Positions 10,305-18,985 of a DNA stretch of 64,000 nt are shown here, piece after piece. The notes beneath the pieces were generated by a model that had not been told where the DNA came from, did not search any database, and saw only the letters and a program-made list of their open reading frames with translations. Position 1 is the first letter of the stretch. Each line of letters opens with the position of its first letter. Origin of the DNA: HK1 sp965220535. GTDB lineage: Bacteria; Pseudomonadota; Gammaproteobacteria; HK1. Position numbers and translations under genes: made by a program. The DNA lies in contig OZ244833.1 of NCBI GenBank assembly GCA_965220535.1, positions 1,488,001 through 1,552,000 of the forward strand, written 5' to 3'.

Positions 10305-10743
10305 GGCATCGACGCTCCTTATGTCGAGACTTCTCGTGCCTAAACTTCTCGTGTCGAAACTTCGAAGCCGCCGGCGGCGGCGACCCTGGCGCTGATCGCA
10401 TTGCGCCGATCGGATTGCAATGATCGGACTGCAATCCGCGATCGAATCATACGCCGGGCTTGAAAAAAGCGGCTCGGGCTCGAAACCTCGGCGATGATCC
10501 GGCAAAGGATTCTCGGCGATCCCGCACGGCGATCACGATGCTACACCGGCGACACCGAAGAACGATCCGCCGACAATGGGGACCCGATGGGCGAAACGAG
10601 AGGCTAAAAGAGAGGCGAAAATCGAGGGCCGAAAAGAAAAGCCCGCGATTCGCCGCGAATTCGTATCCCTCAACGAGGGCGAAGATAATCCGACCCTGTC
10701 TCGGAACGCAATCTCTTCGAATGCAAAAAAAGGAGCGAAAGAG
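10305..10743. other. Divergent intergenic region, cinA/SDR
   Basis: About 440 bp between the divergent cinA and SDR genes. Near cinA there are imperfect repeats of a cttctcgtgtcgaaa-like unit (10325-10362) and a gatcggattgcaatg-like direct repeat near 10400-10440. No gene was recognised. Confidence 0.5.
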
Positions 10744-11499
10744 ATGATCGATACGAATCTCGAAGGCAAGGCGGTTCTCATCACCGGCGCCTCCTCCGGC
10801 ATCGGCTTGGCGGCGGTCAGGACCTTTGCCGCCTGCGGCGCCAAAGTCGCGCTCAACCACCCTCCCGACGATCCGCGCGGCCCCGATCGGGTGCGCGAAC
10901 TATGCGAGGAGGGCTTCGATATCGTCGCCGCCCCCGGCGATGTCTCGGTGGCGCAAAGGGCACAGGCGATGGTCAACGAAGCGATCGATTCCTTGGGTCG
11001 CCTCGACATCCTGATCAACAACGCCGGCACCGCCAATGCCGTCGAACCCGTGCCTTTCGAGGATCTCGATGCGATGGACGAAGCCTTCTGGCAAACGATC
11101 CTCTCCACCAACCTCTTGGGTCCTTTCCGATGCGCCCACCGCGCCGCGCCGCATCTTGCGCGCACGAAAGGCGCCATCGTCAATACCGCGTCGGTGGCGG
11201 GCTTGGGGTTTCGCGGATCGAGCCTCGCCTACGGCGCGAGCAAAGCGGCCCTTATCAACCTGACCCGCAGCCTCGCCGCGGCCCTCGGACCCGAGGTGCG
11301 AGTCAACGCCGTCGCCCCCGGCCTCGTCGACACCCCATGGACGCAACCCTGGCCGAGCGAGCGCAAACGATCCCTAGTCGAAAGAACGATGCTAAAGCGC
11401 ATCGTAAAGCCCGAGGAGATCGCCGACGCGATGCTCTTCTTGGCGCTCCACCCGGCCATCAGCGGCCAAACCCTGGTGGTCGACTGCGGATTGATCTAG
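10744..11499 (+). CDS. Short-chain dehydrogenase/reductase (SDR)
   Basis: Classical SDR of 251 residues, NAD(P)-dependent. The Rossmann glycine motif TGASSGIG lies near residue 15, NNAG near 87, and the catalytic Ser plus YxxxK appear as NTASVAGLGFRGSSLAYGASKAALIN, followed by VNAVAPGLVDTPW. Start ATG 10744 is fixed by AAGGAG 8 nt upstream. The nearest functional groups are FabG-like and glucose/3-oxoacyl reductases, but the substrate cannot be read. It stands alone, upstream of giant repeat protein A. Confidence 0.92.
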   Translation: MIDTNLEGKAVLITGASSGIGLAAVRTFAACGAKVALNHPPDDPRGPDRVRELCEEGFDIVAAPGDVSVAQRAQAMVNEAIDSLGRLDILINNAGTANAVEPVPFEDLDAMDEAFWQTILSTNLLGPFRCAHRAAPHLARTKGAIVNTASVAGLGFRGSSLAYGASKAALINLTRSLAAALGPEVRVNAVAPGLVDTPWTQPWPSERKRSLVERTMLKRIVKPEEIADAMLFLALHPAISGQTLVVDCGLI

Positions 11500-11896
11500 G
11501 GCACGAGCGAGGCTACGCCGCGAACTCGGGGAGTCGGCTCGGCGACGAGTCCAAGAAATCGTCTTCCAACCCCTTTTTCGGCGATCCTCTCCCTCTTTTT
11601 CCGATCGCCCGACAAATCACGAACGATCGTCGTGGACGCTCCGCCCGATATGGATAAAACACGCCGCCTTGCGCGATGGTGCCGCCTTCGAGAATATCGA
11701 AGCGACCATCGTCTCCCGAGCCGGCCGCGCCGCCGACCGCCGATATCGCGATCGATATCGAATCCGCCTCTTTTCGGCGTCGATGCCGAATTGAAAAAGC
11801 GAAGACGAAACGCTATCCTAGCGGCAGGAAAACAGGCCGCTTTGCCCAGTGAAATAAAAAGCGGAATAAAAATCGCTTCCGTTCCCGACAATCTTT
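11500..11896. other. Upstream region of repeat gene A
   Basis: No recognisable gene. The sequence becomes AT-rich from about 11790, where aaataaaaagcgg-type stretches would fit a weak promoter for gene A, but I cannot place -35 and -10 boxes confidently. An antisense open frame across 11813-12028 is rejected as a chance frame. Confidence 0.5.
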
Positions 11897-11914
11897 AAGG
11901 AGTTGATAATCGTG
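11897..11914 (+). promoter_or_regulatory. Upstream SD and GTG start of gene A
   Basis: AAGGAG (11897-11902) stands 9 nt before GTG (11912). Translation from here reads V-I-T-T and then prolines encoded by the C tract. With 16 C the frame ends at TAA 11972 and misses gene A. With 15 or 18 C it would run without a stop into gene A's signal peptide. This is the best ribosome binding site near the gene, because the in-frame TTG at 12105 has none. Confidence 0.7.
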
Positions 11915-11921
11915 ATAACTA

Positions 11922-11937
11922 CCCCCCCCCCCCCCCC
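11922..11937 (+). repeat. Poly-C tract, 16 C, in front of gene A
   Basis: Uninterrupted run of 16 C just downstream of the SD-GTG pair. The sequence after it (gaattaggaaccgaacg) matches that after the tracts of genes B and D, so this is a homologous element and not random low complexity. Long homopolymers are slippage-prone and act as switches in contingency loci. Confidence 0.95.
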
Positions 11938-12104
11938 GAGAATTAGGAACCGAACGGAAATATCTTCTTTCTAAACGATCGTTCTTCGAATCCCTTACAA
12001 GAGGTACTTGGCTACTTATCAATTTCATCCGTTTTATTTTCGCGGGATCGACCTCCCTTTTCGTTTCTTATGAATCTTCAATTTCTCGTAAACAACACGA
12101 TGAA

Positions 12105-15100
12105 TTGATATTAAAGAAAAACCGGTCGGCTTCTATACTCCTCTCGCTCTGCGGGGCAGCTGCAATATTCGTTCTTCCAGGATCGGCGATCGCGCAAAAT
12201 TATTCAAGCGGGACAAATACTAATACCATCCCAGCAGGTTCTAACACTCCAATTGCCGAAGGAGATACATCTTCTTCTTTTCAAATTAATTTTTCCTTCA
12301 CTGGAGATCAAAATAATCCCCCCGCGGAAACGGTTGTTTTTACGCTTACGAGTCAGGATACACAGGCACTTACAGTTGCAACGGGAAGCCTAACAGTTTC
12401 ACGATCCGAATGGAGATATATCGCCGCCGCATCGCTGTGGGTTTCCTCGCTCTTCCCTTTTACTGCTACCGCTGTAGAAGATAGCGACACCGATGACGAG
12501 AGAGTCGTTATCAGAGTGACCAACAATATCGATTCAACCATATCTACCAATGTCACGATACCCATCACCGACGACGATACGCCGTCGGGAACGATGTCCT
12601 TCAACAACACCACCTTCACCATTGACGAGGGCAGCAATTTTAACTCTTTGAATACCATACTGACTTTTTCACCCATACTGACGGCGAGCGCAACACTGAC
12701 AGTTATAAGCAACAACTCGGATATCACACCATGTTTGAGTTTTTTCCAAAATCAATGTCCGAGCACATCTATTGCTCTTACGTCGGGCGATGGGGATATA
12801 AGGAATGTATTCAGGGTTACCGCCGCCGAGGACGACGACACCACCGACGACACCGCCACGCTGACCTTCACCCTCACCGGCGGCGGATACAGCAACTCCC
12901 CGATTACCACGACGCTGAACCTCACCATCACCGACGACGACACTCCCTCGGGAACGATTCAGGTCACCCCGCCGGGCCCGCTGTCGGTCAACGAAGGGAG
13001 CTCGGCGAACCTATCCGTCAGTCTCAGCGCCGCACCGAACGCCGACGTGACCGTCTCTCTTGCGAAGACCAACTCGGATATCACTCTCGACAAGACTTCG
13101 CTTACCTTCACCACGGAGAACTATCGAAACGGACAAAGGGTCACCGTCAACGCCGCCGAGGACGACGATACTACGAACGATTCCGACACCATCACCTTGT
13201 CCGCTTCGGGCGGGATAACCGCTCCCGACGTGACGAAGGCGGTCTCCGTCACCGACGACGACACCGCGGAGCTGGACGTCACACCCACCTCATTGACCAT
13301 CACCGAAGGCGGGCAAGCCACCTTCCAAGTGAAACTGGCGACAGATCCATCGACGAATGTCCAAGTAGATTTGGTTCTCTCGGATAGCTCGCTTTCCATC
13401 ACCAATATCACCCCGAATCCCACACAAACTAACGATGCTCTACTCTTCGGATCCGCCGTCGGGCACGATTGGAATCAATACTACACATTGACCGTTTCCG
13501 CAGCCCAAGACGACGATACGGATAATGAATCTGCCAGTATCCGACTCTCTGTCGCACCGGGCAGCGGTGGCGTGTATGGCTCGAAGACCGAAACGGTCGC
13601 CGTCTCCGTCACCGACGACGACACTCCGTCGGGGACGATTCAGGTCACCCCGGCGCGCGCGCTGTCGATCAACGAAGGGAGCTCGGCGACCCTGTCCGTC
13701 AGCCTCAGCATCGCACCGAACGCGAACGTGAGGGTCTCTCTTGCGAAGACCAACTCCGATATCACCCTTTCCCCGACATCGCTGACTTTCACTGCCGGCA
13801 GCGACGGCAACTGGAGGACAAGCCAAGCGGTGACGGTCAACGCCGCCGAGGACGACGATACGACGAACGATTCCGACACCATCACCCTTTCTGCCACAGG
13901 CGGCATTGACGCACCCGAAGTGACGAAGGCGGTCTCCGTCACCGACAACGACACTCCATCGGGGACGATTCAGGTCACCCCTTCGAGCCCGCTGTCGGTC
14001 AACGAAGGGAGCTCGGCGACCCTGTCCGTCCGTCTCAGCACCGCCCCGAACGCGAACGTGACGGTCTCTCTTGCGAAGACGAACTCCGATATCACCCTCG
14101 ACAAGACTTCGCTGACCTTCTCCACATCCAACTGGAACCGAGCGCAGACCATCACCGTCAACGCCGCCCAAGACGCCGATACTACGAACGATTCCGGCAC
14201 CATCACCCTCACCGCTTCGGGCGGGATTACCGCTCCGCCGGTGACGAAGGCGGTCTCCGTTGTCGACGACGATGATTCTTCCACCACCCCCTCGGGGGCG
14301 ATTCAGGTCACCCCTTCGAATACGCTGCGCATCGACGAAGGCGAATCGGGGTTTTTCCACGTCAGCCTCAGCGCCGCGCCGAATGCCGACGTGAGGGTCT
14401 CTCTGTCGAAGACGAATACGGATATCACCCTTTCCCCGTCTTCGCTGACCTTCACCGTCTTGAATTTCTCAAGAGCGCAACGGGTCACCGTTTCCGCCGC
14501 CGAGGATGCCGATGCCACGAACGATTCCGACACCATCGTCCTGTCCGCTTCGGGGGGACTCGATGCCGGCGACAAGATGAAATCGGTCTTGGTCGTCGAC
14601 GACGATGACCCTTCCCTCCCTTCGGGAAGCATCGTTCTCTCTCGACAGCGGCTGACGATCGGCGAAGGGAGATCGGGGAGCGTCGATATCAGCCTCGATA
14701 CCGCCCCGAACGCCGACGTGAGGATTTCTCTTTCGAAGACGAACGCCGATATCACCCTTTCTCCGTCTTCGCTGACCTTCACCGCTTCGAACTACAGAAC
14801 CACGCAATCGGTGACCCTGTCCGCCGCCGAGGACAACGACCGAGCGAACGACTCCGACACCATCACCTTCGAAGCGTCGGGCGGGATCAACGCCGACGAT
14901 GCGAGGCTGTCGATCTTGGTTCTCGACGACGACGCCCCTCCGATTGTCCCGCCTCCGACGAACCCCTACGACGGAACCCTTGTCTTCTCCCCCGAAGGCA
15001 ACATCACCATTGACGAGGCGGGGGATATAACCATCGCCATCGCACTCAGCAAACGACCGATAGTCAACCTACCGGTTCTGATTTCGAAGACTTCCTTCGC

Positions 15101-15977
15101 CCCGGGAATCGGATTCTCCCGCGCATCGATGGTGTTCACCCCCGAGGACTGGAACGAAGCCCAACCCTTGCGGGTCTCGGCCCACGAGGACGCCGACAAG
15201 GACGACAGCGTCCACACCATCGCCTTCGACTTCGCCGACAAAAGAATCCTGCGCAAAGCCATCGTGAGGGATAACGACAAGGAAACGCTGAAAACCCAAG
15301 CCCTCGCCCTGCCGCCGCCGAGTTCGGGGGACAGCGTCAACCTTCGGATTCAGTGCAAGCAGCAGACCCCGTGCGCCGTCGCCTTGGATTGCACCGCCCA
15401 AGCGACCGGGGAAGCCTTCGAAGGAAGTCTGCCGGAACCCATCCCCGCTTGGGGGGCGGTGTCTTTGTCATCGAGAGATATCCAAGCCTATACCGGAGGA
15501 GAGTCTTGGGCCGGCAAGGGTCGTTTGGGATGCGCCCTGAGAAGCAGCGCAAATATCGGCTCGCAGGTGTGGACGCGCTCGGGCAACGGAGTGTTGGTCA
15601 ACAACAGCGCGATGATTCGAAGCGTTCCCGAGGGAGATATCCACCGAGCGGATATCGAATCGATTCCTTCGCCCGATGCGTCGGACGAATCGAATATCAG
15701 GATTCGCTGCAACTCGAATATCGAGGATTGCCTCGAGACTTCGTTCGTGTGCTATTCGGACGAGGGCCGGAGATACGCTTGGGAGTCGGGAAGCATCGAA
15801 CGCTTGACGACGAGGCATCTGCAATCCGAAGAACTCGCAAGCGGCATCGGCTATCGCTGGCAAGGCTTGGGCTTGACTTGCGAAGTTCGCTCGCGCGGCA
15901 GTTTCACCGCCCAAGTGCTGACTCGAACCGGCGGCGGCGGGGCTTTGGTCAACAACAGCGCGACGGGAGTGCGATAA
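12105..15977 (+). CDS. Giant secreted Calx-beta-like repeat protein A
   Basis: Predicted secreted or surface protein, 1290 residues from the TTG at 12105. A basic n-region and hydrophobic core (ASILLSLCGAAAIFVLPGSAIAQ) form a signal peptide. About nine repeats of roughly 100 residues follow, each with an EG motif near the start, DITL..TSLTFT in the middle, and an acidic D-rich end such as VTDDD, as in calcium-binding Calx-beta domains. The C-terminal 200 residues form two cysteine modules, each ending in LVNNSA. The frame is open back to 11919, through the poly-C tract. TTG 12105 has no SD, so the real start may be GTG 11912, which is out of frame at 16 C. Unlike B-D it lacks their N-terminal cysteine domain. 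Confidence 0.82.
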   Translation: MILKKNRSASILLSLCGAAAIFVLPGSAIAQNYSSGTNTNTIPAGSNTPIAEGDTSSSFQINFSFTGDQNNPPAETVVFTLTSQDTQALTVATGSLTVSRSEWRYIAAASLWVSSLFPFTATAVEDSDTDDERVVIRVTNNIDSTISTNVTIPITDDDTPSGTMSFNNTTFTIDEGSNFNSLNTILTFSPILTASATLTVISNNSDITPCLSFFQNQCPSTSIALTSGDGDIRNVFRVTAAEDDDTTDDTATLTFTLTGGGYSNSPITTTLNLTITDDDTPSGTIQVTPPGPLSVNEGSSANLSVSLSAAPNADVTVSLAKTNSDITLDKTSLTFTTENYRNGQRVTVNAAEDDDTTNDSDTITLSASGGITAPDVTKAVSVTDDDTAELDVTPTSLTITEGGQATFQVKLATDPSTNVQVDLVLSDSSLSITNITPNPTQTNDALLFGSAVGHDWNQYYTLTVSAAQDDDTDNESASIRLSVAPGSGGVYGSKTETVAVSVTDDDTPSGTIQVTPARALSINEGSSATLSVSLSIAPNANVRVSLAKTNSDITLSPTSLTFTAGSDGNWRTSQAVTVNAAEDDDTTNDSDTITLSATGGIDAPEVTKAVSVTDNDTPSGTIQVTPSSPLSVNEGSSATLSVRLSTAPNANVTVSLAKTNSDITLDKTSLTFSTSNWNRAQTITVNAAQDADTTNDSGTITLTASGGITAPPVTKAVSVVDDDDSSTTPSGAIQVTPSNTLRIDEGESGFFHVSLSAAPNADVRVSLSKTNTDITLSPSSLTFTVLNFSRAQRVTVSAAEDADATNDSDTIVLSASGGLDAGDKMKSVLVVDDDDPSLPSGSIVLSRQRLTIGEGRSGSVDISLDTAPNADVRISLSKTNADITLSPSSLTFTASNYRTTQSVTLSAAEDNDRANDSDTITFEASGGINADDARLSILVLDDDAPPIVPPPTNPYDGTLVFSPEGNITIDEAGDITIAIALSKRPIVNLPVLISKTSFAPGIGFSRASMVFTPEDWNEAQPLRVSAHEDADKDDSVHTIAFDFADKRILRKAIVRDNDKETLKTQALALPPPSSGDSVNLRIQCKQQTPCAVALDCTAQATGEAFEGSLPEPIPAWGAVSLSSRDIQAYTGGESWAGKGRLGCALRSSANIGSQVWTRSGNGVLVNNSAMIRSVPEGDIHRADIESIPSPDASDESNIRIRCNSNIEDCLETSFVCYSDEGRRYAWESGSIERLTTRHLQSEELASGIGYRWQGLGLTCEVRSRGSFTAQVLTRTGGGGALVNNSATGVR

Positions 15978-16415
15978 GGGACGGCAAAAGCCCCGCCTCT
16001 TCCGTCCCTCCCCTCGCGCCACTCCCGAAAAAGCGCTCGGTTCAAGGCGGTGGCCCTCTCGAGCGGGGCGAGGAAGAGCCAAGCAGAAAGCCAAGGCTCG
16101 TTTGCAAGATGCCCTCGGGCGTCTCTTTCGCGCTGTAGTAGGTGTCGACCCGAACCGGCGGCACAGCCTTGGTTAACAACAGCGCGACGGGAGTGCGATA
16201 AGGGACGGCAAAAGCCCCGCCTCTTCCGTCCCTCCCCTCGCGCCACTCCCGAAAAAGGCTCGGTTCAAGGCGGTGGTCCTCTCGAGCGGGGCGAGGAAGA
16301 GCCCAGCAGAAAGCCAAGGCTCGTTTGCAAGATGCCCTCGGGCGTCTCTTTTAGCGCTGTAGTCGGTGTCGACCCGAACCGGCGGCACAGCCTTGGTCAA
16401 CAACAGCGCGACGGG
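15916..16415 (+). repeat. 224-bp tandem repeat from gene A's 3' end
   Basis: Two full units and a third partial unit with a period of exactly 224 bp, judged by the recurring aacaacagcgcgacggg at 15951, 16175 and 16399. Each unit contains the last codons of gene A (the NNSATGVR end and stop) plus about 170 bp of downstream sequence including a hairpin. The later copies have changed just before the Asn codons, so only the first belongs to the gene. Confidence 0.93.
15978..16008 (+). terminator. Hairpin after gene A
   Basis: Perfect 7-bp stem GGGACGG/CCGTCCC starting right after the stop codon. The loop is long (17 nt) and C-rich, and there is no U-run, so it may be a weak or factor-assisted terminator. 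It is repeated at 16202-16232 in the second 224-bp unit. Confidence 0.5.
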
Positions 16416-16507
16416 GGGATGAAAGGGGGTAGATCGAGTCAAGAAGAATGGGTAGAATGCATAAGGCAGTAGAGAGTCCGGTATCGAACGAAACAGGAGA
16501 TGATGCG

Positions 16508-17314
16508 ATGGATGCCCAAAGAATCGAGTGGCTGGAGCAAAGAATCGAGTGGCTAGAGCAAAAAAACGAGTGGATGGAGCAGATACTTTCCGGTATTCCC
16601 GATACGTTGTCCCGAATCCTCCAAGACAGCGCGAAAACGCTAGTGGCCTGCGAGAAAATGCAGGCGGACAACGCGAAAACGCTGGAGACCTGCGAGACAA
16701 CGCAAGCGGTCTGCGAGACAACGCTAGTGGCCTGCGAGAAAATGCAGGCGGACAACGCGAAAACGCTGGAGGTCTGCGAGAAAACGCAAGCGGTTTGCGA
16801 GACAACGCTAGTAGCCTGCGAGAAAATGCAGGCGGACAACGCGAAAACGCTGGAGATCTGCGAGAAAACGCAAGCGGTCTGCGAGACAACGCTAGTGGCC
16901 TGCGAGAAAATGCAGGCGGACAACGCGAAAACGCTGGAGGTCTGCGAGACAACGCTAGTGGCCTGCGAAAAAATGCAGGCGGACAACGCGAAAACGCAGG
17001 AGACCTGCGAGACAACGCTAGTGGCCTGCGAGAAAATGCAGGCGGGCAACATGAAGATGCAGGTGGAGAACGCGAGAACGCGGGAGACCTGCGAGAAAAT
17101 GCGAGGGGAAATGCACACCGAGTTCGAGAAGATGCGAAGGGAAATATATCCCGAACTCGAGAGGATGCGATGGGATATGCGTACCGAGAAAGTGCGTGGG
17201 GATATACACCGAGAGAACCGGAAGAATGCGAAGAACCCTTATCGATGGCTTCCGATGCTGACGGGGATCGGTACGGCCGTCGGAGTCTTTCTCACATCGG
17301 TTTTGACGAAATAA
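16508..17314 (+). CDS. Tail-anchored cysteine heptad coiled-coil protein
   Basis: A 268-residue protein I do not recognise. The N-terminus has three IEWLEQ-type heptads. From about residue 43 to 190 it consists of heptads such as TLVACEK-MQADNAK-TLEVCEK-TQAVCET; all 15 cysteines fall in the same heptad position, so they would line one stripe of a coiled coil. A basic region follows (RMRWDMRTEKVRGDIHRE), and the C-terminus is a membrane helix, WLPMLTGIGTAVGVFLTSVL. ATG 16508 is chosen for AGGAG 8 nt upstream; ATG 16448 is in frame but has no SD. The DNA is a 21/84-bp tandem array, open in several frames. Function unknown; a redox or metal-linked membrane scaffold is only a guess. Confidence 0.72.
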   Translation: MDAQRIEWLEQRIEWLEQKNEWMEQILSGIPDTLSRILQDSAKTLVACEKMQADNAKTLETCETTQAVCETTLVACEKMQADNAKTLEVCEKTQAVCETTLVACEKMQADNAKTLEICEKTQAVCETTLVACEKMQADNAKTLEVCETTLVACEKMQADNAKTQETCETTLVACEKMQAGNMKMQVENARTRETCEKMRGEMHTEFEKMRREIYPELERMRWDMRTEKVRGDIHRENRKNAKNPYRWLPMLTGIGTAVGVFLTSVLTK

Positions 17315-17346
17315 TCCGAGAAGATGACTGAGAGAGGAATTGCGAG

Positions 17347-17377
17347 CCGGCCGATGATCTCGGCCGGATTCTTCTTC
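17347..17377 (+). terminator. Rho-independent terminator
   Basis: Perfect 8-bp stem CCGGCCGA/TCGGCCGG with a 5-nt loop, followed by attcttcttcc. It ends the coiled-coil gene just before the TauD-like gene. Confidence 0.85.
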
Positions 17378-17397
17378 CGCCCTCTCGCGAAAAGAAT

Positions 17398-18264
17398 ATG
17401 AGCGAAATCGTCTTCGAGCCGCTGCACGATGAGTTCGCCGCCCGCGTCCTCGGGGTGGATCTCGTTTCCGGGCTTCGACCTTCGATCGTGCAATCCATCC
17501 GCGAAGCCCTCGATACTTGGTCCTTGCTTTGTTTTCCCGACCAGGCGATGGACGACGATGCCCATCTCGCCCTCACCCGTCGGCTCGGCGAACCGGAAGC
17601 CGAGCATGTCACCTTGGGGACCACCGGCAAAAGGGTGTATTTCGGCACCGTCGGCAACGTGGCCGACGACGGCAGCAAGCAAGATGCCGGGCATCCCCGC
17701 ACCCGCTACCAGACGGGCAACGAACTGTGGCATTCGGATTCCTCCTTCCGCGAGGTGCCGACCCTTTACTCCATCAACCACGCCTACGAAGTCCCGGACG
17801 AAGGCGGCGGAACCTGCTTCGCCAGCATGCGCACCGCTTGGGATCGGCTAGGGACGGCGATGCAAGAGGAAATCGAGCCGCTACGGGCGATCCACGATTA
17901 TGTTTTTTCCCGCACGCAGGTCGCACCGGTCAATCCCGCTCATGCCGCCTCCCTCCCTCCGGTGGTGCACAAGTTGGTGAGGCGCAACCCGGCCAACGGG
18001 CGCAAGAACTACTATGTCGGATCGCATGCCCGATCCGTCGTCGGTTGGAGCTCGGGCGCGAAAAGCCGGGCGCTGCTCGACGATCTGCTGGCCCGGGCGA
18101 CTTCGAGCGAACACGTCTACACGCATCTTTGGAGAGCCGGGGATACCGTGATCTGGGACAATCGCTGTTTGTTGCATCGGGGAGCGGGCTACGATGCCGA
18201 CCGTTGGCGACGGCGAATGCGCCAAACCCGGGTGTGCGGAGCCGGGCCCACGCTCGACGAATGA
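17398..18264 (+). CDS. TauD/TfdA family Fe(II)/2-oxoglutarate dioxygenase
   Basis: A 288-residue dioxygenase. The iron ligands are visible as WHSDSSF (HxD, about residues 112-114) and the distal His in DNRCLLHRGAGYDADRWRRRMRQTRV, which also holds the 2-oxoglutarate-binding Arg. The NxxxD-WHSD spacing fits TauD/TfdA (taurine, 2,4-D and similar carboxylates) and not the clavaminate group. A NitT/TauT-type ABC importer lies 3.5 kb downstream but on the other strand and separated by an RND gene, so a sulfonate pathway is suggestive only. It is preceded by a terminator, so transcription is independent of the coiled-coil gene. Confidence 0.9.
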   Translation: MSEIVFEPLHDEFAARVLGVDLVSGLRPSIVQSIREALDTWSLLCFPDQAMDDDAHLALTRRLGEPEAEHVTLGTTGKRVYFGTVGNVADDGSKQDAGHPRTRYQTGNELWHSDSSFREVPTLYSINHAYEVPDEGGGTCFASMRTAWDRLGTAMQEEIEPLRAIHDYVFSRTQVAPVNPAHAASLPPVVHKLVRRNPANGRKNYYVGSHARSVVGWSSGAKSRALLDDLLARATSSEHVYTHLWRAGDTVIWDNRCLLHRGAGYDADRWRRRMRQTRVCGAGPTLDE

Positions 18265-18985
18265 TCCCCCGGCCCGACCGGAGGCAATATCGAGGGCTGG
18301 CAAAGGATCGTTTTCGCAATCGTTTCGCAAAATCGCTCGGACCCCTTCGATGCCCGGGAGAAGTCGGATAATGACCCCCGAGGCTCCAAGTAGAGTCGAA
18401 GGCGGCGAATCGCCGGCGATCGATGCGCTTTGGTGACGCTTTTCGCGAAGTGCTATCCTGCTGCTTGCGACGGGAAGTGAAATGGCGGGTAGACCGGCTA
18501 TCCCCAAGAGCGCAGGAGCCTCCTAGTCGCATCGATCTCCTGATGCGAGTGCGTGATGCGAGTGCGCTCTTCGGGTCAAGCCGACATGAAAAAAGCCGGA
18601 GCCTTCGAAAAAGAGGGTTCCGGCTTTGCCTTTCGAAATTCCAAGGCTCGAGACGTCGAGATAGCGAGCCGAAATCCGGCGGCCGCGGAGCGCCGAGAGT
18701 TCGAGCGAACTTCGCAAGAATCTCACGCTTTTACCATCGGAAGAAAGGCGAAAAGAGAATAGAGAATAGAGAATAGACCGAAAGCGAGGGCTTTCGCCTC
18801 GAAGTCCGACACTCGTTGATATCCCCGGCGATATCCCCGGTGACATCCCCGGCGAAATCGACCTTGAGGTGATCGATCCCCTCACCCGATGCCCTAACCC
18901 CTCCCGACCCCCGCGATGAAGAGATCGAGCCGCTTTTTCCGCCATCGTTTGCGGCTCCTTCGCGGATCGTTTACGGATTGATGCC
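18265..18985. other. Long intergenic region with simple repeats
   Basis: No recognised gene in 720 bp. Short frames (for example 18553-18762) have no family features. It contains a hairpin terminator (18592-18627), an agagaat microsatellite near 18752-18777, and a 12-bp gatatccccggc repeat of three to four units at about 18818-18860. Confidence 0.55.
18592..18627 (+). terminator. Terminator-like hairpin
   Basis: Nine-bp stem AAAGCCGGA/TCCGGCTTT with an 18-nt loop, followed by gccttt. It lies 330 bp after the TauD-like gene; it may end that transcript or act independently. Confidence 0.6.

Noticed and set aside
11922..11937. C tract as promoter-spacer switch
   Set aside because: In all four genes a good SD and start codon lie between any promoter and the tract, and the putative B and D promoters are about 150 bp upstream, so a transcribed, translational role fits better; not fully excluded for gene A.
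12600..15300. Regular DNA repeats as a CRISPR array
   Set aside because: Units are about 300 bp, in frame and coding for Calx-beta-like domains; there are no short identical repeats with unique spacers and no cas genes.
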